From positions 1 through 64,000 of the forward strand of contig NZ_LNAM01000013.1 in assembly GCF_001461035.1 (NCBI RefSeq): a DNA stretch of 64,000 nt, in the 5' to 3' direction. Position 1 is the first letter of the stretch. Each line of letters starts with the position of its first letter. The stretch comes from Acetivibrio ethanolgignens (GTDB taxonomy: Bacteria; Bacillota; Clostridia; Lachnospirales; Lachnospiraceae). A model generated the notes under the pieces. The model did not search any database. It was not told where the DNA came from and was given only the letters and a program-made list of their open reading frames with translations. The translations under genes were made by a program, and so were the position numbers. This document shows positions 7,080-16,145 of this stretch, piece after piece.

Positions 7080-9641
7080 CTATTCAAGAGTCTTCCAAGA
7101 CATTAATTCCTTAATTGCCTCCAGTGAAGCTCCAATAGTTCTTTGATCTTCTTCCAACTCAGCAATCTTCTCTGTTTCTTCCCTAATCATATCCGCCATA
7201 TCACGAAGTCTTGGATTGTAATCAGTAATATTTTGTTCTATTACTGATTGAAGTTTTTGTACCCAATTTCTAAAACTTCCCAAACAACTTTCATTAAGCA
7301 TAACAGCAATCTCTTTTATATTTTTACGAATCCTATCGTTATAAATATCTGTAAGTCGTTTTGTATTAAGTTTCTCGGAATCATTTGACCTAAGACCTAA
7401 AAAGTTGCCTCGAAGGAATCTTGCCTTGATAAAAATATTATCAGCATCATCATTGAACTCTAATGGTTCATAATTCATTATTATTGTTTGCAATTCCTCT
7501 CGCTGTGTACTTGTTAATGCATCTGTTTCAGTAATAATCTCAACAAGTCTATTCCTAAGCTCTTGTGCATTTGCAAGCCAGTATTCCTTTAATGCCGCAC
7601 TAACCTCGTCTTTTGCAGCCAAGGTATTTTTCTTGTATTCATGCACAACACCACGTATCACTCTATCAGAAGTAGCTTTATCTATATCCTTGCTAACGGT
7701 ATCTCGACGATCTTTCTGCTCTTGAACATCCTTATAATCTCTAGCCAATTCAGTAGCCATACTCTTAACAGATGAGATAACATTTCCCTTAAACAAAGAT
7801 TTACTATTTGTTTTTAAGTGGTCCCACATAGAAGATCGGCTCTCCTCATATGCTTCTTCTCTGCGTTCAATATCAGTATTGCCTGCATTTTCTTGCCATA
7901 CCTTATCATTTATCGCATCAATTTCTTCCACAGTATGTGAGTATGATACTCTTTCGGTTGTAAGTTCCTTAACAAAGGTCTTCGCCGCTTTTTCAAAACT
8001 AAAATCCATATCACTTTCAGTTTTCATAATAAGTTCAATAAGCTGAGCCTTTGCAGATTCGAGTTCACGCTTTCTTGCCTCCCTTGTTCTTTTAAGTGAT
8101 TCTGTCCTATATTCAATACGTTTATTAGTCTCATCAATTACATCGTTTAAGAATATATAAACCATTTGGCACTTATTGTAAGCAGCATGCCTACTAGCAA
8201 AGCTTTCCATCTCTTTTTCAATGCAAAACAGTCCGCTATTTGCATATACGAGGTTTGTGCAATCAGCAGAATATTCTAACGCTCTCTTTTTTATCTGTTC
8301 TGGCATTATGTTAAACTTATAAAGAGATGTGTAGTATTCGTCTTCTGGATCTTCATAGGCATCTATCTGCTGACGATAAATTTTCTTATAAAATTTATCC
8401 GTCAACTCACCATTATTTTTAGAACCAATACCCATGATAGATGATACAAAGTAGATTCCACTCGCATACATCTCTTCGACAGAATTATATTCAAGGATTT
8501 CAGATACCTGGGCTTCTCCTAAACACTCACCCTCCAAATCAGCTTGATCCGCTCTATTACAAACAATCATTGTAAATCTTTTATCCAATGCCTTAATTTC
8601 TAATATGCGACTGCAAAGATCTGCATTATCATTAGTATCCAAATTTTCATATGTTGATACCCATACTGGAATTCCATTCGAAAAACCATCCAATGCTTCA
8701 GCCAACACTTTTGAGTGTTCTGTATTAGAATTCGAATTTGAACCCGGTGTATCAAAAATAACGAACTTATTCTGTGACGAACCTAAGATACCATTTCTTG
8801 AGAACGGTATTTCAAGTTGAATCACATTACCTATTTCATATTCTTCCTTTTCTTTCTTCTCATATCCATTTATCAAATCTAAAGCAATCTTCACATATAC
8901 AAACATATCTATTTCTTTTGATTCTTCGATTGCCTTTTTTATACTATCTACTAATTCATTATCACCTTTCATAACTCTGAAATTAGTATTTTCAAAAAAC
9001 AACTCCACATCCTTCTCTCTGAATGTGAATTTAATTCTTGCTCTATCTTCATGACTAGAACGTTCTATACGATAGATTTTTGCGGTAACTACAGTTCCAC
9101 CGCAAGTAAGCACTTCGCTACCAATTAATGCATTTATAAAAGTTGATTTTCCGGCACTATAATTACCAAATACACAAATTGGTATAATATCATCTAATGC
9201 ATCCGAAACCTTGTTAAGATTTCTAATTACCGCAGCATCATCTCTTACAATCTTTTCGATTATAGGATGAACTCTTTCAAAACACTCTTTTGTATTTTTA
9301 AGAATGTCTCTAGCATTTTCCAAAAACTCTTCTGTTTTGAATAATGATATCTTTTCAGAAACTTCAGGATCATTGCACACATTATAAATCTCTTCATACT
9401 CATCCTGCGTACCATCAAAGTACAGCTCTACCTTTTCTGCACCGACATGATAATCATGAATGATGATATCCACAATTTCTTTTATCTTAAATGGCAAAAA
9501 GGATTTTCCAGACTCGTCTTCTCTAAGTCTGCTGTTTGGATTCTTTACTCGTATATCTTCCCAATCCTTTACAAACTCATTAAAAGCAAAATACTTTATG
9601 CTTCTCTCATACGGATTACTTACAATTTTGATCCTAGTCAT
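7080..9641 (-). CDS. Dynamin-like GTPase
   Basis: This 853-residue protein has a dynamin/GBP-type GTPase domain: P-loop GNYSAGKST near residue 161, G3 DTPG near 297, and an NRxD G4 variant near 360. Long charged helices after residue 480 are likely the coiled-coil stalk seen in bacterial dynamin-like proteins. Such proteins remodel membranes, and some act in phage defence or membrane repair. There is no transmembrane helix, but the small membrane protein encoded just upstream could be a partner. The start has AAGGAG about 7 bases upstream. The gene lies 11 bases ahead of the ATPase in the same orientation. Confidence 0.85.
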   Translation of the reverse strand: MTRIKIVSNPYERSIKYFAFNEFVKDWEDIRVKNPNSRLREDESGKSFLPFKIKEIVDIIIHDYHVGAEKVELYFDGTQDEYEEIYNVCNDPEVSEKISLFKTEEFLENARDILKNTKECFERVHPIIEKIVRDDAAVIRNLNKVSDALDDIIPICVFGNYSAGKSTFINALIGSEVLTCGGTVVTAKIYRIERSSHEDRARIKFTFREKDVELFFENTNFRVMKGDNELVDSIKKAIEESKEIDMFVYVKIALDLINGYEKKEKEEYEIGNVIQLEIPFSRNGILGSSQNKFVIFDTPGSNSNSNTEHSKVLAEALDGFSNGIPVWVSTYENLDTNDNADLCSRILEIKALDKRFTMIVCNRADQADLEGECLGEAQVSEILEYNSVEEMYASGIYFVSSIMGIGSKNNGELTDKFYKKIYRQQIDAYEDPEDEYYTSLYKFNIMPEQIKKRALEYSADCTNLVYANSGLFCIEKEMESFASRHAAYNKCQMVYIFLNDVIDETNKRIEYRTESLKRTREARKRELESAKAQLIELIMKTESDMDFSFEKAAKTFVKELTTERVSYSHTVEEIDAINDKVWQENAGNTDIERREEAYEESRSSMWDHLKTNSKSLFKGNVISSVKSMATELARDYKDVQEQKDRRDTVSKDIDKATSDRVIRGVVHEYKKNTLAAKDEVSAALKEYWLANAQELRNRLVEIITETDALTSTQREELQTIIMNYEPLEFNDDADNIFIKARFLRGNFLGLRSNDSEKLNTKRLTDIYNDRIRKNIKEIAVMLNESCLGSFRNWVQKLQSVIEQNITDYNPRLRDMADMIREETEKIAELEEDQRTIGASLEAIKELMSWKTLE

Positions 9642-9709
9642 ACTAATTTCTCCTTAGTTGTACTTAAAGTCCGTACCTTCCGTCTAAACACGTTCTTTAA
9701 ATACATTAT

Positions 9710-9931
9710 TTACACTGATGTTGCACCTCCAATTATTGCAGTTATTCCCGCAATAATGAGAATAGGCACAGCAACATATATTAACCCTACGCAAGCTAGC
9801 CCTACCAAGAAAGCTGGTAGTAACAGGACGGTGCATAATATTTTCATAAATCCCCATGTTGCTTTTAAGCCAAATACAAACATTTTCCATGCAACATAGA
9901 TTAAAGCCAAAAAGAATATAATAGTAAGCAT
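9710..9931 (-). CDS. Small membrane protein
   Basis: This 73-residue protein is almost entirely hydrophobic, with two or three predicted transmembrane segments (about 1-20, 27-50, 52-70) separated by short Lys/Gly loops. AAAGGAG lies about 6 bases before the ATG. It sits between the WYL regulator (11 bases upstream) and the dynamin-like GTPase (68 bases downstream), all on the same strand, so it is probably part of the operon and could anchor the GTPase or ATPase to the membrane. No family is recognised. Confidence 0.7.
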   Translation of the reverse strand: MLTIIFFLALIYVAWKMFVFGLKATWGFMKILCTVLLLPAFLVGLACVGLIYVAVPILIIAGITAIIGGATSV

Positions 9932-9942
9932 AGCGTTCTCCT

Positions 9943-10899
9943 TTACTCTATGACTTCTATGTTATTTCCTTGACTCCTAAACCACATATCTATACCTTGT
10001 CCAAAAACTTCTGCACTTACAGTATAAATTCCGTTTTCTTCCGCAATTATCTTCGCTGTTGGCAACCGATCCAATATGGCATCAATATCCAAACCCGTGT
10101 ACTTAAATTTCACCTTTTTTAGTTTTCCACCATACATAAATTGGATACGTTTTCTAAATTCTCCTTCTTCAAAACGATCCTTATATGGAATACTAAATCT
10201 TTCATCTAACACTTTTAATGACTTAATTCTGTCGATGCGATAAATTGTTGGAAACGAATCATTGATAACATCAAAGTCTCTTTTTACATCTTCGTCTTCT
10301 ATAAATGCTGTGAGATAAAAATAGTATTCGGAAAACATAATCGCTACAGGTTGTACTTTTCTATGAACCACTTTTTTGTCTGTCAAACGATAATAATCCA
10401 TTTCAACATATCTAGATTCTCGTACTGCCTTGCCAATGTCCCACATCTCATCAATAAAACTTGACTTGTGACGTGGTTCCACATAATGAAACTCTTCGTT
10501 ACTTACAAGTTCCTTAACCAGTTTCTGATTACTTTTAGGGACACAACAGCTTACTAGTTTATCAATCATTTCTACCATTTCATTTTTAGTAAATGCTCGA
10601 CTGTCTAGCAGAATTTTACATAGAGCAAGTACCTCACTATTTTTTAATCTGATTTGGTAAATTGTTTCTAGCCGATATCCTTTTTCTTTTCGGTCATAAA
10701 TAATAGAGTTTATTACTCCTGTCCTATCAGAGTCCGCATCTAAAAATGATCTAATATCATCAATATCTCTTTGGATACTTCTTTCATTTACTTCATATAA
10801 TGCAGCTTCCTCTGCCTTATTTACGATATAGCCCTCTGTAAGTTTTGTATAAATCTGCAGAACTCGGCAAATTTTGTCCCTTTTGAAATCGTCCTCCAT
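9943..10899 (-). CDS. WYL-domain transcriptional regulator
   Basis: This is a 318-residue YafY-type regulator. An N-terminal winged helix-turn-helix (residues about 8-70, containing NERSIQRDIDDIR) is followed by a WYL domain (about 140-230) and a WCX-like C-terminal dimerisation region ending in FRSQGNNIEV. WYL regulators commonly bind nucleotides or nucleic acid and repress phage-defence loci (BrxR, CapW). GGGAGGT lies 5 bases before the ATG. A TATAAT-like hexamer is at 10924-10929 without a good -35. Being first in the array, it probably controls the genes that follow. Confidence 0.85.
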   Translation of the reverse strand: MEDDFKRDKICRVLQIYTKLTEGYIVNKAEEAALYEVNERSIQRDIDDIRSFLDADSDRTGVINSIIYDRKEKGYRLETIYQIRLKNSEVLALCKILLDSRAFTKNEMVEMIDKLVSCCVPKSNQKLVKELVSNEEFHYVEPRHKSSFIDEMWDIGKAVRESRYVEMDYYRLTDKKVVHRKVQPVAIMFSEYYFYLTAFIEDEDVKRDFDVINDSFPTIYRIDRIKSLKVLDERFSIPYKDRFEEGEFRKRIQFMYGGKLKKVKFKYTGLDIDAILDRLPTAKIIAEENGIYTVSAEVFGQGIDMWFRSQGNNIEVIE

Positions 10900-10952
10900 T
10901 TTTACCTCCCATGTTATAAATCAATTATAGCATCGCAGAAGGACACATTCTG

Positions 10953-11180
10953 TCACTCTGTTTCTTTTTTTCTCCAATTTCTATACTTTCCTGTCGTCAC
11001 TCGACCATCCTTCGGGATTTCTGCATTACTCGGTATTGCCCAGGCTCTTCCAAATTTAACAATCCCGGGGATTCTCCCTTCAGAACACATAAGCTGAACA
11101 GACCTAACATGCAGTCCCCATTTCTCCGCGGCCTCTTTAACTGTAATATATCCTTCTATCATAACTTCTACTTCCATCAT
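10953..11180 (-). CDS. Excisionase/MerR-type helix-turn-helix protein
   Basis: The core (residues about 7-60) is a small winged-helix of the excisionase/MerR type: GYITVKEAAEKWGLxxRxVQxxCxEGRIPG followed by an F-G-x-x-W-x-I-P wing. Proteins like this regulate neighbouring genes or direct excision of mobile elements. The start is uncertain: the ATG at 11162 (beginning MIEGYITV) matches the usual family start better than 11180. It follows a strong promoter at 11210-11239 and lies upstream of the WYL regulator on the same strand. Confidence 0.75.
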   Translation of the reverse strand: MMEVEVMIEGYITVKEAAEKWGLHVRSVQLMCSEGRIPGIVKFGRAWAIPSNAEIPKDGRVTTGKYRNWRKKETE

Positions 11181-11209
11181 CCCTTTTTTGCATACTTCTC
11201 CAACTATAA

Positions 11210-11239
11210 ATAATACTACACTTTAGCGAAGAATGTCAA
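11210..11239 (-). promoter_or_regulatory. Sigma-A-type promoter
   Basis: On the minus strand TTGACA (11239-11234) and TATTAT (11215-11210) are separated by 18 bases. Transcription would run into the helix-turn-helix gene and perhaps the whole effector island. A GGAGAAGT ribosome site then precedes an 18-codon out-of-frame ORF overlapping the HTH start, which could be a leader peptide. Confidence 0.65.
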
Positions 11240-11303
11240 TATTTTTGTGCATTTTGATGACCGTTTGCATAAAATAAAACAATTTTGTACTACAAATGCA
11301 CAA

Positions 11304-11334
11304 AAGTCTATAAAGATTTTCTCCTTATAGACTT
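11304..11334 (-). terminator. Hairpin terminator
   Basis: A perfect 10-bp stem AAGTCTATAA/TTATAGACTT encloses an 11-base loop. On the minus strand it is followed by TTTTG and lies 34 bases past the stop of the 11368-11775 gene, so it probably ends that operon. The U-tract is short. Confidence 0.6.
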
Positions 11335-11367
11335 CGCAAACATTCACACATATTATATTTAATTTCA

Positions 11368-11775
11368 TTACACCTTTTGTTTTTTAGGCTCATACACCTT
11401 CGCATCTTTCATCTGAAACACTGCAGCATTATTCTTTTCAGAATAAACTCCGTCAATCTGATAAGTCTCCGATATATCAAGATTATTCTTTACCATGAAA
11501 CCGATTACAAAAGACGCACTTGAAATAACCATCTGCCTATTTTTATTAAAACAAATATCTTCTGCCACCTTAAAGGAAAGCTTGTGTTTCTCCTCCGCAG
11601 GCTCAACCAAAATAGAATCCATTTCAGGATTTATTCTAATAGAAATATACGGCGGAACACCAAGAACCCGGACAACATCCTTCCCTATCTGAATTATATT
11701 CTGACGACCATACAATGATATTCTTATTTTTGCCTGTTTTTTCGAGCCATTCCACAACTTGCCTTTATCGTTCAC
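11368..11775 (-). CDS. Small protein of the recombinase cassette, possible AbrB-like beta domain
   Basis: This 135-residue protein is not recognised with confidence. Residues about 15-65 alternate hydrophobic and polar residues (KIRISLYG...NIIQIG...VRVLG...ISIRINP...ILVEP), like a swapped-hairpin or AbrB-type beta domain. Similar segments occur in the 280-residue protein encoded upstream and in the C-terminal half of the cassette recombinase. It is the last gene of an operon in which each gene abuts or overlaps the next; its ATG immediately follows the preceding stop. It may be a DNA-binding accessory factor of the recombinase. Confidence 0.65.
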   Translation of the reverse strand: MNDKGKLWNGSKKQAKIRISLYGRQNIIQIGKDVVRVLGVPPYISIRINPEMDSILVEPAEEKHKLSFKVAEDICFNKNRQMVISSASFVIGFMVKNNLDISETYQIDGVYSEKNNAAVFQMKDAKVYEPKKQKV

Positions 11776-12618
11776 TTACTCCACCCCCGATGTATCTAAA
11801 GAACCAACTGTCATCTCTCCGTCCTCACCATCCGTGGTGCCATTACTGTATGTCTGCATTTCAATTGCACTTGCATCCGGGATTTCCTCTTCCGGCAAAT
11901 CCGAATAAGACTGTCCTGTGTATTCATCCAAGAACTCAAAGATATTCATCTGCTTTGCCTCAATATAATCGTTATAGGACTTACCGATGCAATCCTTGTA
12001 CTCTTCTGGATAATACTTAACCTGCTTTTTCTTGATTTCTCCAGTCTCTTCATCCACAAATTCCATAGGCTTTGAATCAAACATGATGGCTTCTTCCAAA
12101 TCAAAAATAAGTACAGGCATAGGACCCGGCTTTGCTAAAGCAACTCTGCCAAGAATCTTATATCTGCAATTCAGTTTCCACCCCATCAGTTTATACAGTT
12201 TCAAAATAAATTCTTCAGAGCTGATAGTCCTATTTACCTTTGTGTCATCAGACTCTCTGATTCTCGCCCACTGCAATGATGCGCTTTCCTCTTCCTTACA
12301 AGGTACAACCATAAGACGCTTTTTATCACGATTGACTGGGGTAAGAATGAACAAAGCCTCATCAAACATTCTGACACTAGCCATATTAAAAGTCATCTTT
12401 CCATACTTAATCGAAACCGCTGGCTTACTCAACATAGAGAACTGTGTTCTCGGTGGCAATTCATAGCCGGACAAATCCTCAAATTCCAATTCCTGTCCTT
12501 GCGCCATTCTTGACTTAACAAGCTGACGAATTAACTCTTGATCAGTAAAATTATAGCTTTGACCCTTTCCTTTTTCACTTACTACAAGACCTGTTTCTTG
12601 TTCCTGCTTAACATCCAT
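11776..12618 (-). CDS. Cassette protein of unknown function
   Basis: This 280-residue protein has a polar N-terminus, a central region (about 55-170) rich in beta strands (VSIKYGKMTFNMASVRMF...LMVVPC) and an acidic Ser/Thr-rich tail after residue 215. The central strands resemble the 135-residue protein downstream and part of the recombinase C-terminus, hinting at a common domain. It starts 17 bases after the recombinase stop and ends directly against the next gene. It is probably an accessory to recombination or element maintenance; no catalytic motif is visible. Confidence 0.65.
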   Translation of the reverse strand: MDVKQEQETGLVVSEKGKGQSYNFTDQELIRQLVKSRMAQGQELEFEDLSGYELPPRTQFSMLSKPAVSIKYGKMTFNMASVRMFDEALFILTPVNRDKKRLMVVPCKEEESASLQWARIRESDDTKVNRTISSEEFILKLYKLMGWKLNCRYKILGRVALAKPGPMPVLIFDLEEAIMFDSKPMEFVDEETGEIKKKQVKYYPEEYKDCIGKSYNDYIEAKQMNIFEFLDEYTGQSYSDLPEEEIPDASAIEMQTYSNGTTDGEDGEMTVGSLDTSGVE

Positions 12619-12635
12619 TATATGTATCTCCTTCC

Positions 12636-14564
12636 TTACATTGACATAAGCAGTTCATCTAACTCAACCATGATTTCCTGCCTTGTAGGTATCCTACCAA
12701 TGAGTGGATTTTCCCTAACCACTCCACGTTCTGACATATCCTTTTCCGATAATCTTTTAATGATGCTGTCTCTTTTCTTTCGCATAGCATATGAAACACC
12801 AAACTGGAAAATCTTCTCTTCCGGGATTTCCGTTTCTAACTCACTTTTACGATAAGGAATATAATTTGCACTGCCTGCTGCCTTAACGCCACCCTTTCCA
12901 ACTAAAATCTGTGGTTCATCAAGGAAGAATAACATTGCTGTTTGATTGCCATAGTGTCTGGTCACCCCTCTGAACCTAAAGCCATAATCCTCAATCCAAT
13001 CCATCATTTCATACACAACATCACAAAATGGTGCTGCCGGAATTGAACTAACAACCTTACCCTCTTTCGACTTAAGTGCTACTGCACCAGGCACACTCTT
13101 ATCACAGCTTCTTATAACAATTGCCTGTAGCAAAGGATGATAGAGAAATTCAACATACTCAATTCCTGCAAATCGGTCATGGAACTTTTTGTTTAACTTG
13201 AGATTTCTTCTGTTGAAGGTTAATGTCGGTGTACTTGCATCAATAAAAAATGCACTACTTGGAACCTCATATCCGACAAAATCCATAGATATTATTTTGC
13301 TATGTTCCTTTCCACTGATAATACGTGCCTCATGCTCAATCTGTGCAAATTCATCATCTGTATATGCACTTTTGCAAAAATCACGATATAATCCAGCATT
13401 CACACCACCCCAAGCTGGAGTAACTGTGACAAATCCCTTAAGCCCTCCATCACTGATAACAGATATGTCTGGAACACCTGCAATTGTTCCACTGCTTGCA
13501 TTTATCATCTTTACGGCATTTGCAATTTCTCTACTTACGATTCCTTCATGATGGTCTGGAACAAAGGCAGATACTCTCAAATCATAATTTTTAACTGTCT
13601 TTTTCTCTTTGTAATCAATAACAATATTCTTTCTTGCCTCAAGGTCTCCCCATCTTCTCTCGTTCTGCATAATTGCACGAACCATTTCAGCATTCCATTC
13701 GGTTCTGCCACTTAATGTAGGTCTTTCATTTTCAGTTAAAATTTCTGCTATCTCATTAAGCGAATATCCACCAAGATAGGCAAGAAATATGTATCTGACT
13801 GTTATAGCCTCATCTTCCTGAATCACCAAATCACCATCCTTTGTGTGCCTATACCCAAGTAAATCTGAAACAGGATACTGTCCTGTACATATTCTTTGGT
13901 CATAAGATAAAATCATTCGTTTGCTCTTATTATCTGACTCCCAATCGGCCAACATAGCATGAATAAATAATGCCATTGTAGAATTTGGATCCAATGTATA
14001 AAGACCCTCTGTTTCAAAATATACACCTACGGGATGTCTCGGATTGTCGGTCTTTAAGTGCTTTATCTGTTCGATGCAATCCGTCACATTTCTAGCAAAT
14101 CTTGATACACTGGCACAAAGAATCGTATCGAACTTTTGGTCTGCTGCATCCTGCAACATCTGTTTAAATTCTGTTCTCCTTTTCATGGACGTGCCGGACT
14201 TACCTTCATCAGCATAGATTTTATACAAATCCCAGTTTTCTTTTTCTGCTACCTTCTCTGTATAATATTTGGTCTGATTCTCAATGGATGATACCTGCTC
14301 CTCACTTTGAGTACTTACTCTGGCATAAACAGCAACTCTTTTATAATCGGAATCATTTATAGTTGGTTGTGGCTTTGGTCTTCTCAATACTGCCCCTTCT
14401 GGAACAGAAGAATTACGAATCCTACTCCTTGTATCCTCTTTTCTTTCTTGGACTTCATTTTTCTGCTGCCTCCACGGTCTAGAAGCCATTTCATGATATA
14501 TCCTGCTTTCAGATACACCCTCTTCCGCTATAAGCTTCTCCAGTTTCTTATCCATTGCCATCAC
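12636..14564 (-). CDS. Large serine recombinase lacking the zinc ribbon
   Basis: This 642-residue protein has an N-terminal resolvase domain (residues about 52-210) with YARVSTQSEEQ carrying the catalytic Ser and SRFARN carrying catalytic Arg residues. A recombinase domain (about 215-330) follows. Unlike the phage recombinases further right, it has no CxxC zinc-ribbon pair; its C-terminal half is instead a different region with a strand pattern shared with the two downstream proteins. It overlaps the upstream degenerate resolvase gene by 17 bases. It probably moves this cassette, separately from the prophage. Confidence 0.85.
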   Translation of the reverse strand: MMAMDKKLEKLIAEEGVSESRIYHEMASRPWRQQKNEVQERKEDTRSRIRNSSVPEGAVLRRPKPQPTINDSDYKRVAVYARVSTQSEEQVSSIENQTKYYTEKVAEKENWDLYKIYADEGKSGTSMKRRTEFKQMLQDAADQKFDTILCASVSRFARNVTDCIEQIKHLKTDNPRHPVGVYFETEGLYTLDPNSTMALFIHAMLADWESDNKSKRMILSYDQRICTGQYPVSDLLGYRHTKDGDLVIQEDEAITVRYIFLAYLGGYSLNEIAEILTENERPTLSGRTEWNAEMVRAIMQNERRWGDLEARKNIVIDYKEKKTVKNYDLRVSAFVPDHHEGIVSREIANAVKMINASSGTIAGVPDISVISDGGLKGFVTVTPAWGGVNAGLYRDFCKSAYTDDEFAQIEHEARIISGKEHSKIISMDFVGYEVPSSAFFIDASTPTLTFNRRNLKLNKKFHDRFAGIEYVEFLYHPLLQAIVIRSCDKSVPGAVALKSKEGKVVSSIPAAPFCDVVYEMMDWIEDYGFRFRGVTRHYGNQTAMLFFLDEPQILVGKGGVKAAGSANYIPYRKSELETEIPEEKIFQFGVSYAMRKKRDSIIKRLSEKDMSERGVVRENPLIGRIPTRQEIMVELDELLMSM

Positions 14565-15075
14565 TTCCTTCTTCCAATTTTTGCATTGCTGTTTCTAGCT
14601 TATTTTTCCAATCCTCGTACTCTTGAGGATATAAACTAACTAATTGCTCCACCATTTCTTTCAGTGCGCCCTTTTGGTCATCATCATTTTTTATGGTATC
14701 AATATAAAAACCAGAGGTATCTTCCACATCGTTTTCATCCTCTGTCATAAAATCTATCTGCCCACCACGAGCATCCATCAAATATTTAAATAAATACGAA
14801 AAGTCTCTCATATTGGCAGCAAGATAACCCTTTGTCATGGCCATTATGCAGTCGACCTTCTCGTCTAAAACATCTCGTATCAGCCGGAGCATTTCTTTTC
14901 TCTTAAAGATTTCTTTGTTTCCTGTTATATCTACATACACACCGACATATTCAAAGATATCTGATTCTGCGAACATCTCCTGATAGTACCTTTGATGATA
15001 TGGCAACGCCGCCTCTTTTCGCTTTTCCCATAGCTTTGCCAGTTTGACATATCCGGCAACCTTTATCTTTTCCAT
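14548..15075 (-). CDS. Resolvase-fold protein without catalytic serine
   Basis: This 175-residue protein follows the serine-recombinase catalytic domain from end to end: AGYVKLA where active enzymes have AxYxRVS, then GVYVDITGN for the usual GxYxDxxxSG, RKEMLRLIRD, EKVDCIMAMTKGYLAAN for the usual KIDxIxxxSxSRFARN, and a final IDFMTEDE. The catalytic Ser position is Ala and the Arg pair of the SRFAR motif is missing. It should therefore be catalytically dead and may act as a regulatory or architectural subunit for the recombinase encoded by the overlapping downstream gene. The start directly follows the ATPase stop. Confidence 0.75.
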   Translation of the reverse strand: MEKIKVAGYVKLAKLWEKRKEAALPYHQRYYQEMFAESDIFEYVGVYVDITGNKEIFKRKEMLRLIRDVLDEKVDCIMAMTKGYLAANMRDFSYLFKYLMDARGGQIDFMTEDENDVEDTSGFYIDTIKNDDDQKGALKEMVEQLVSLYPQEYEDWKNKLETAMQKLEEGSDGNG

Positions 15076-16068
15076 TTACTCATTTTCCTTTACATCAACC
15101 ATTGCCCAGAACCACTGCCCTTGTTTCCTGATGGATTTAATTCCTATGATTTTCTTAACTCGCTTCAATGATTTAATGCTAATTCCCATTTCTACAAAAG
15201 CGCTCTGTATCTCTGTTGCCTTAATAGGACCATCAATAAGTTTTTCTTTTAGAAGTCCTGCAATCATCTCATCTTTAGATTGTGCTTTTGCATCCCCGGA
15301 ACTTACCATCTCACTCCACGTGGCATCTCCAAACTCCTCTGATGTTCCTAGCCATTGGAATCCTGTCTTTGCATCCAAATCAAATCCAAAGTCCTCACCC
15401 TTTGGTGCTAAACTACTTTTAATATGTTTTACATATCTTGCAGTAGAATCATCATCAACACGATATACTTGAAGAACACTTCTGGCAGCCGCCACTAAAT
15501 CAATTGAACCAAGACCTCTATATAAGTCTCGCTGATTTTCTTTCTTGGTCATATGTCCGATTAAGACAATTGCACAATTATAGGTTGATGCCCAGATATT
15601 TAATCTCTGCATAACCTTCCTTATTTTCTTTGCGTTTGTGATATCGATATCGTCCCCTAGATAAGCCTGAAATGGATCTATTACAACAAGATTTGCCTTA
15701 AATTCGATTATTGCATCTCGTAATTTCTCATCATCAAGAGTTAACGTGATAAGTTCTTCATCTATGAATGCAACACGGCTACAATCAGCACCGCTTGCTT
15801 CTAAACGGGGTTTAATAGTATCTTCCACACCGTCTTCTGAACATTGATATATAACCCTTTTAGGAACGGATATCTTTTGTCCATTTGGAGTAAACTCTGC
15901 ATTCGTCAGACAGGATATCAAGTTCATCATCATCGTGGATTTTCCGTCTCCCGGATCACCTTGTAGCAATGTGATTTTTCCACTAGGAATATATGGATAC
16001 CATAGCCACTCCACCGGAACAGATTTTACTTCGCTGTACAATTTCAACACCCCCGATTTTCTCTTCAT
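15076..16068 (-). CDS. RecA/RepA-like AAA ATPase
   Basis: This is a RecA-fold ATPase of the RepA/DnaB-like AAA_25 type: Walker A GDPGDGKST near the N-terminus, Walker B NLVVIDPF near residue 130, and IGHMTK, a sensor-like motif. The C-terminal 90 residues look like a winged helix. Such proteins serve replication or mobilisation of elements. I chose the ATG at 16068 because AAAGGA lies 8 bases upstream; the frame stays open to 16164, but that extension overlaps a palindromic operator and has no ribosome site. First gene of the cassette operon, divergent from the XRE repressor. Confidence 0.8.
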   Translation of the reverse strand: MKRKSGVLKLYSEVKSVPVEWLWYPYIPSGKITLLQGDPGDGKSTMMMNLISCLTNAEFTPNGQKISVPKRVIYQCSEDGVEDTIKPRLEASGADCSRVAFIDEELITLTLDDEKLRDAIIEFKANLVVIDPFQAYLGDDIDITNAKKIRKVMQRLNIWASTYNCAIVLIGHMTKKENQRDLYRGLGSIDLVAAARSVLQVYRVDDDSTARYVKHIKSSLAPKGEDFGFDLDAKTGFQWLGTSEEFGDATWSEMVSSGDAKAQSKDEMIAGLLKEKLIDGPIKATEIQSAFVEMGISIKSLKRVKKIIGIKSIRKQGQWFWAMVDVKENE

Positions 16069-16145
16069 TTTTTCACATCCTTTACAGATATCCCAACATA
16101 CATCAACAGTATAAATGCTAAGTGGACTTCTTACGATGACCCCGT

